This document shows, piece after piece, positions 5,153 through 5,327 of a stretch of 5,327 bases of DNA. The notes below the pieces were generated by a model. That model had not been told where the DNA came from, searched no databases, and saw only the letters and a program-made list of their open reading frames with translations. Positions within the stretch are counted from its first letter, which is position 1. The number at the start of each line of letters is the position of its first letter. Position numbers and translations under genes: made by a program. Location: the NCBI GenBank assembly GCA_030916795.1, contig JAUPVZ010000017.1, positions 1 through 5,327 of the forward strand. Direction: 5' to 3'. This DNA is from Patescibacteria group bacterium (GTDB lineage Bacteria > Patescibacteriota > Minisyncoccia > Phycocordibacterales > XYD1-FULL-46-19).

Positions 5153-5327
5153 ATGTTAACCGAAGTTGATAGTCTGAAAGCTATCGCGTCTCGGCGTTTT
5201 ATCTTCGCCCGATGGTTTTTCTTGTTTGTTGGCATATTGATTATCGGTTATCAAACTTCTTTTGATTCGACGGCCCTAGCCGGTTCGGTCGCTGGCCCAG
5301 CGGTGGGGCTGTTGTTTGGTGGGGCGT
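5153..5327 (+). CDS. N-terminus of a putative membrane protein (3' truncated by window edge)
   Basis: An ATG at 5153 opens a frame that continues for 58 codons to the window edge. After a short polar start with basic residues (about 9-20) there is a hydrophobic helix at about 21-33 (WFFLFVGILIIGY). A small-residue-rich hydrophobic segment at about 41-58 may be a second helix. This pattern fits an integral membrane protein with a cytoplasmic N-terminus. Too little is present to name it. The start is 8 bases after the uvrC frame ends; there is no Shine-Dalgarno, but a TATAAT sits immediately upstream. Confidence 0.65.
   Translation, partial: MLTEVDSLKAIASRRFIFARWFFLFVGILIIGYQTSFDSTALAGSVAGPAVGLLFGGA

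Overview
The window looks like a piece of a compact bacterial genome, most likely a member of the Candidate Phyla Radiation (Patescibacteria, Parcubacteria-like). This rests on three things: a UvrA that has lost about 90 residues of its first ATPase half, a UvrC of about 420 residues with no helix-hairpin-helix tail, and two genes whose promoters leave almost no 5' leader. TGA, TAA and TAG are all used as ordinary stops, which argues against the lineages that read TGA as glycine. The placement is an inference; no ribosomal marker is present.

Layout, left to right. Positions 3-80 hold the last 25 codons of an unidentified gene, followed by a strong intrinsic terminator. An extended -10 promoter then drives uvrA (204-2876, +), the damage-recognition ATPase of nucleotide excision repair. 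A hairpin just after uvrA has T-runs on both sides and can terminate transcription from both strands. The next 600 bases, 2877-3475, contain no convincing protein gene. They appear to hold two tandem minus-strand non-coding RNA genes, each with its own near-consensus sigma-70-type promoter and intrinsic terminator: RNA-2 (about 3445-3242, about 204 nt) and RNA-1 (about 3190-2866, about 325 nt). Both are rich in self-complementary pairing. RNA-1 contains a good H-type pseudoknot; RNA-2 has a closing stem and a large central bubble that recall 6S RNA. Upstream of them on the minus strand is a small three-helix membrane protein gene (3820-3476) with an excellent ribosome binding site.

From 3876 the plus strand carries uvrC, the dual-incision nuclease subunit that acts after UvrA and UvrB. 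Its promoter overlaps back to back with that of the small membrane protein gene. uvrC is interrupted at codon 349 by an in-frame TAA, and recognisable UvrC sequence continues in the same frame to 5144. The catalytic histidine of the RNase H-like domain lies beyond the stop. The window ends inside a new membrane protein gene (5153 onward), which appears to be read from a leaderless transcript.

Functionally the plus-strand genes belong to UvrABC repair (uvrB is not in the window). The most novel part is the pair of RNA genes between uvrA and uvrC. I could not assign either to a known family from sequence motifs alone.
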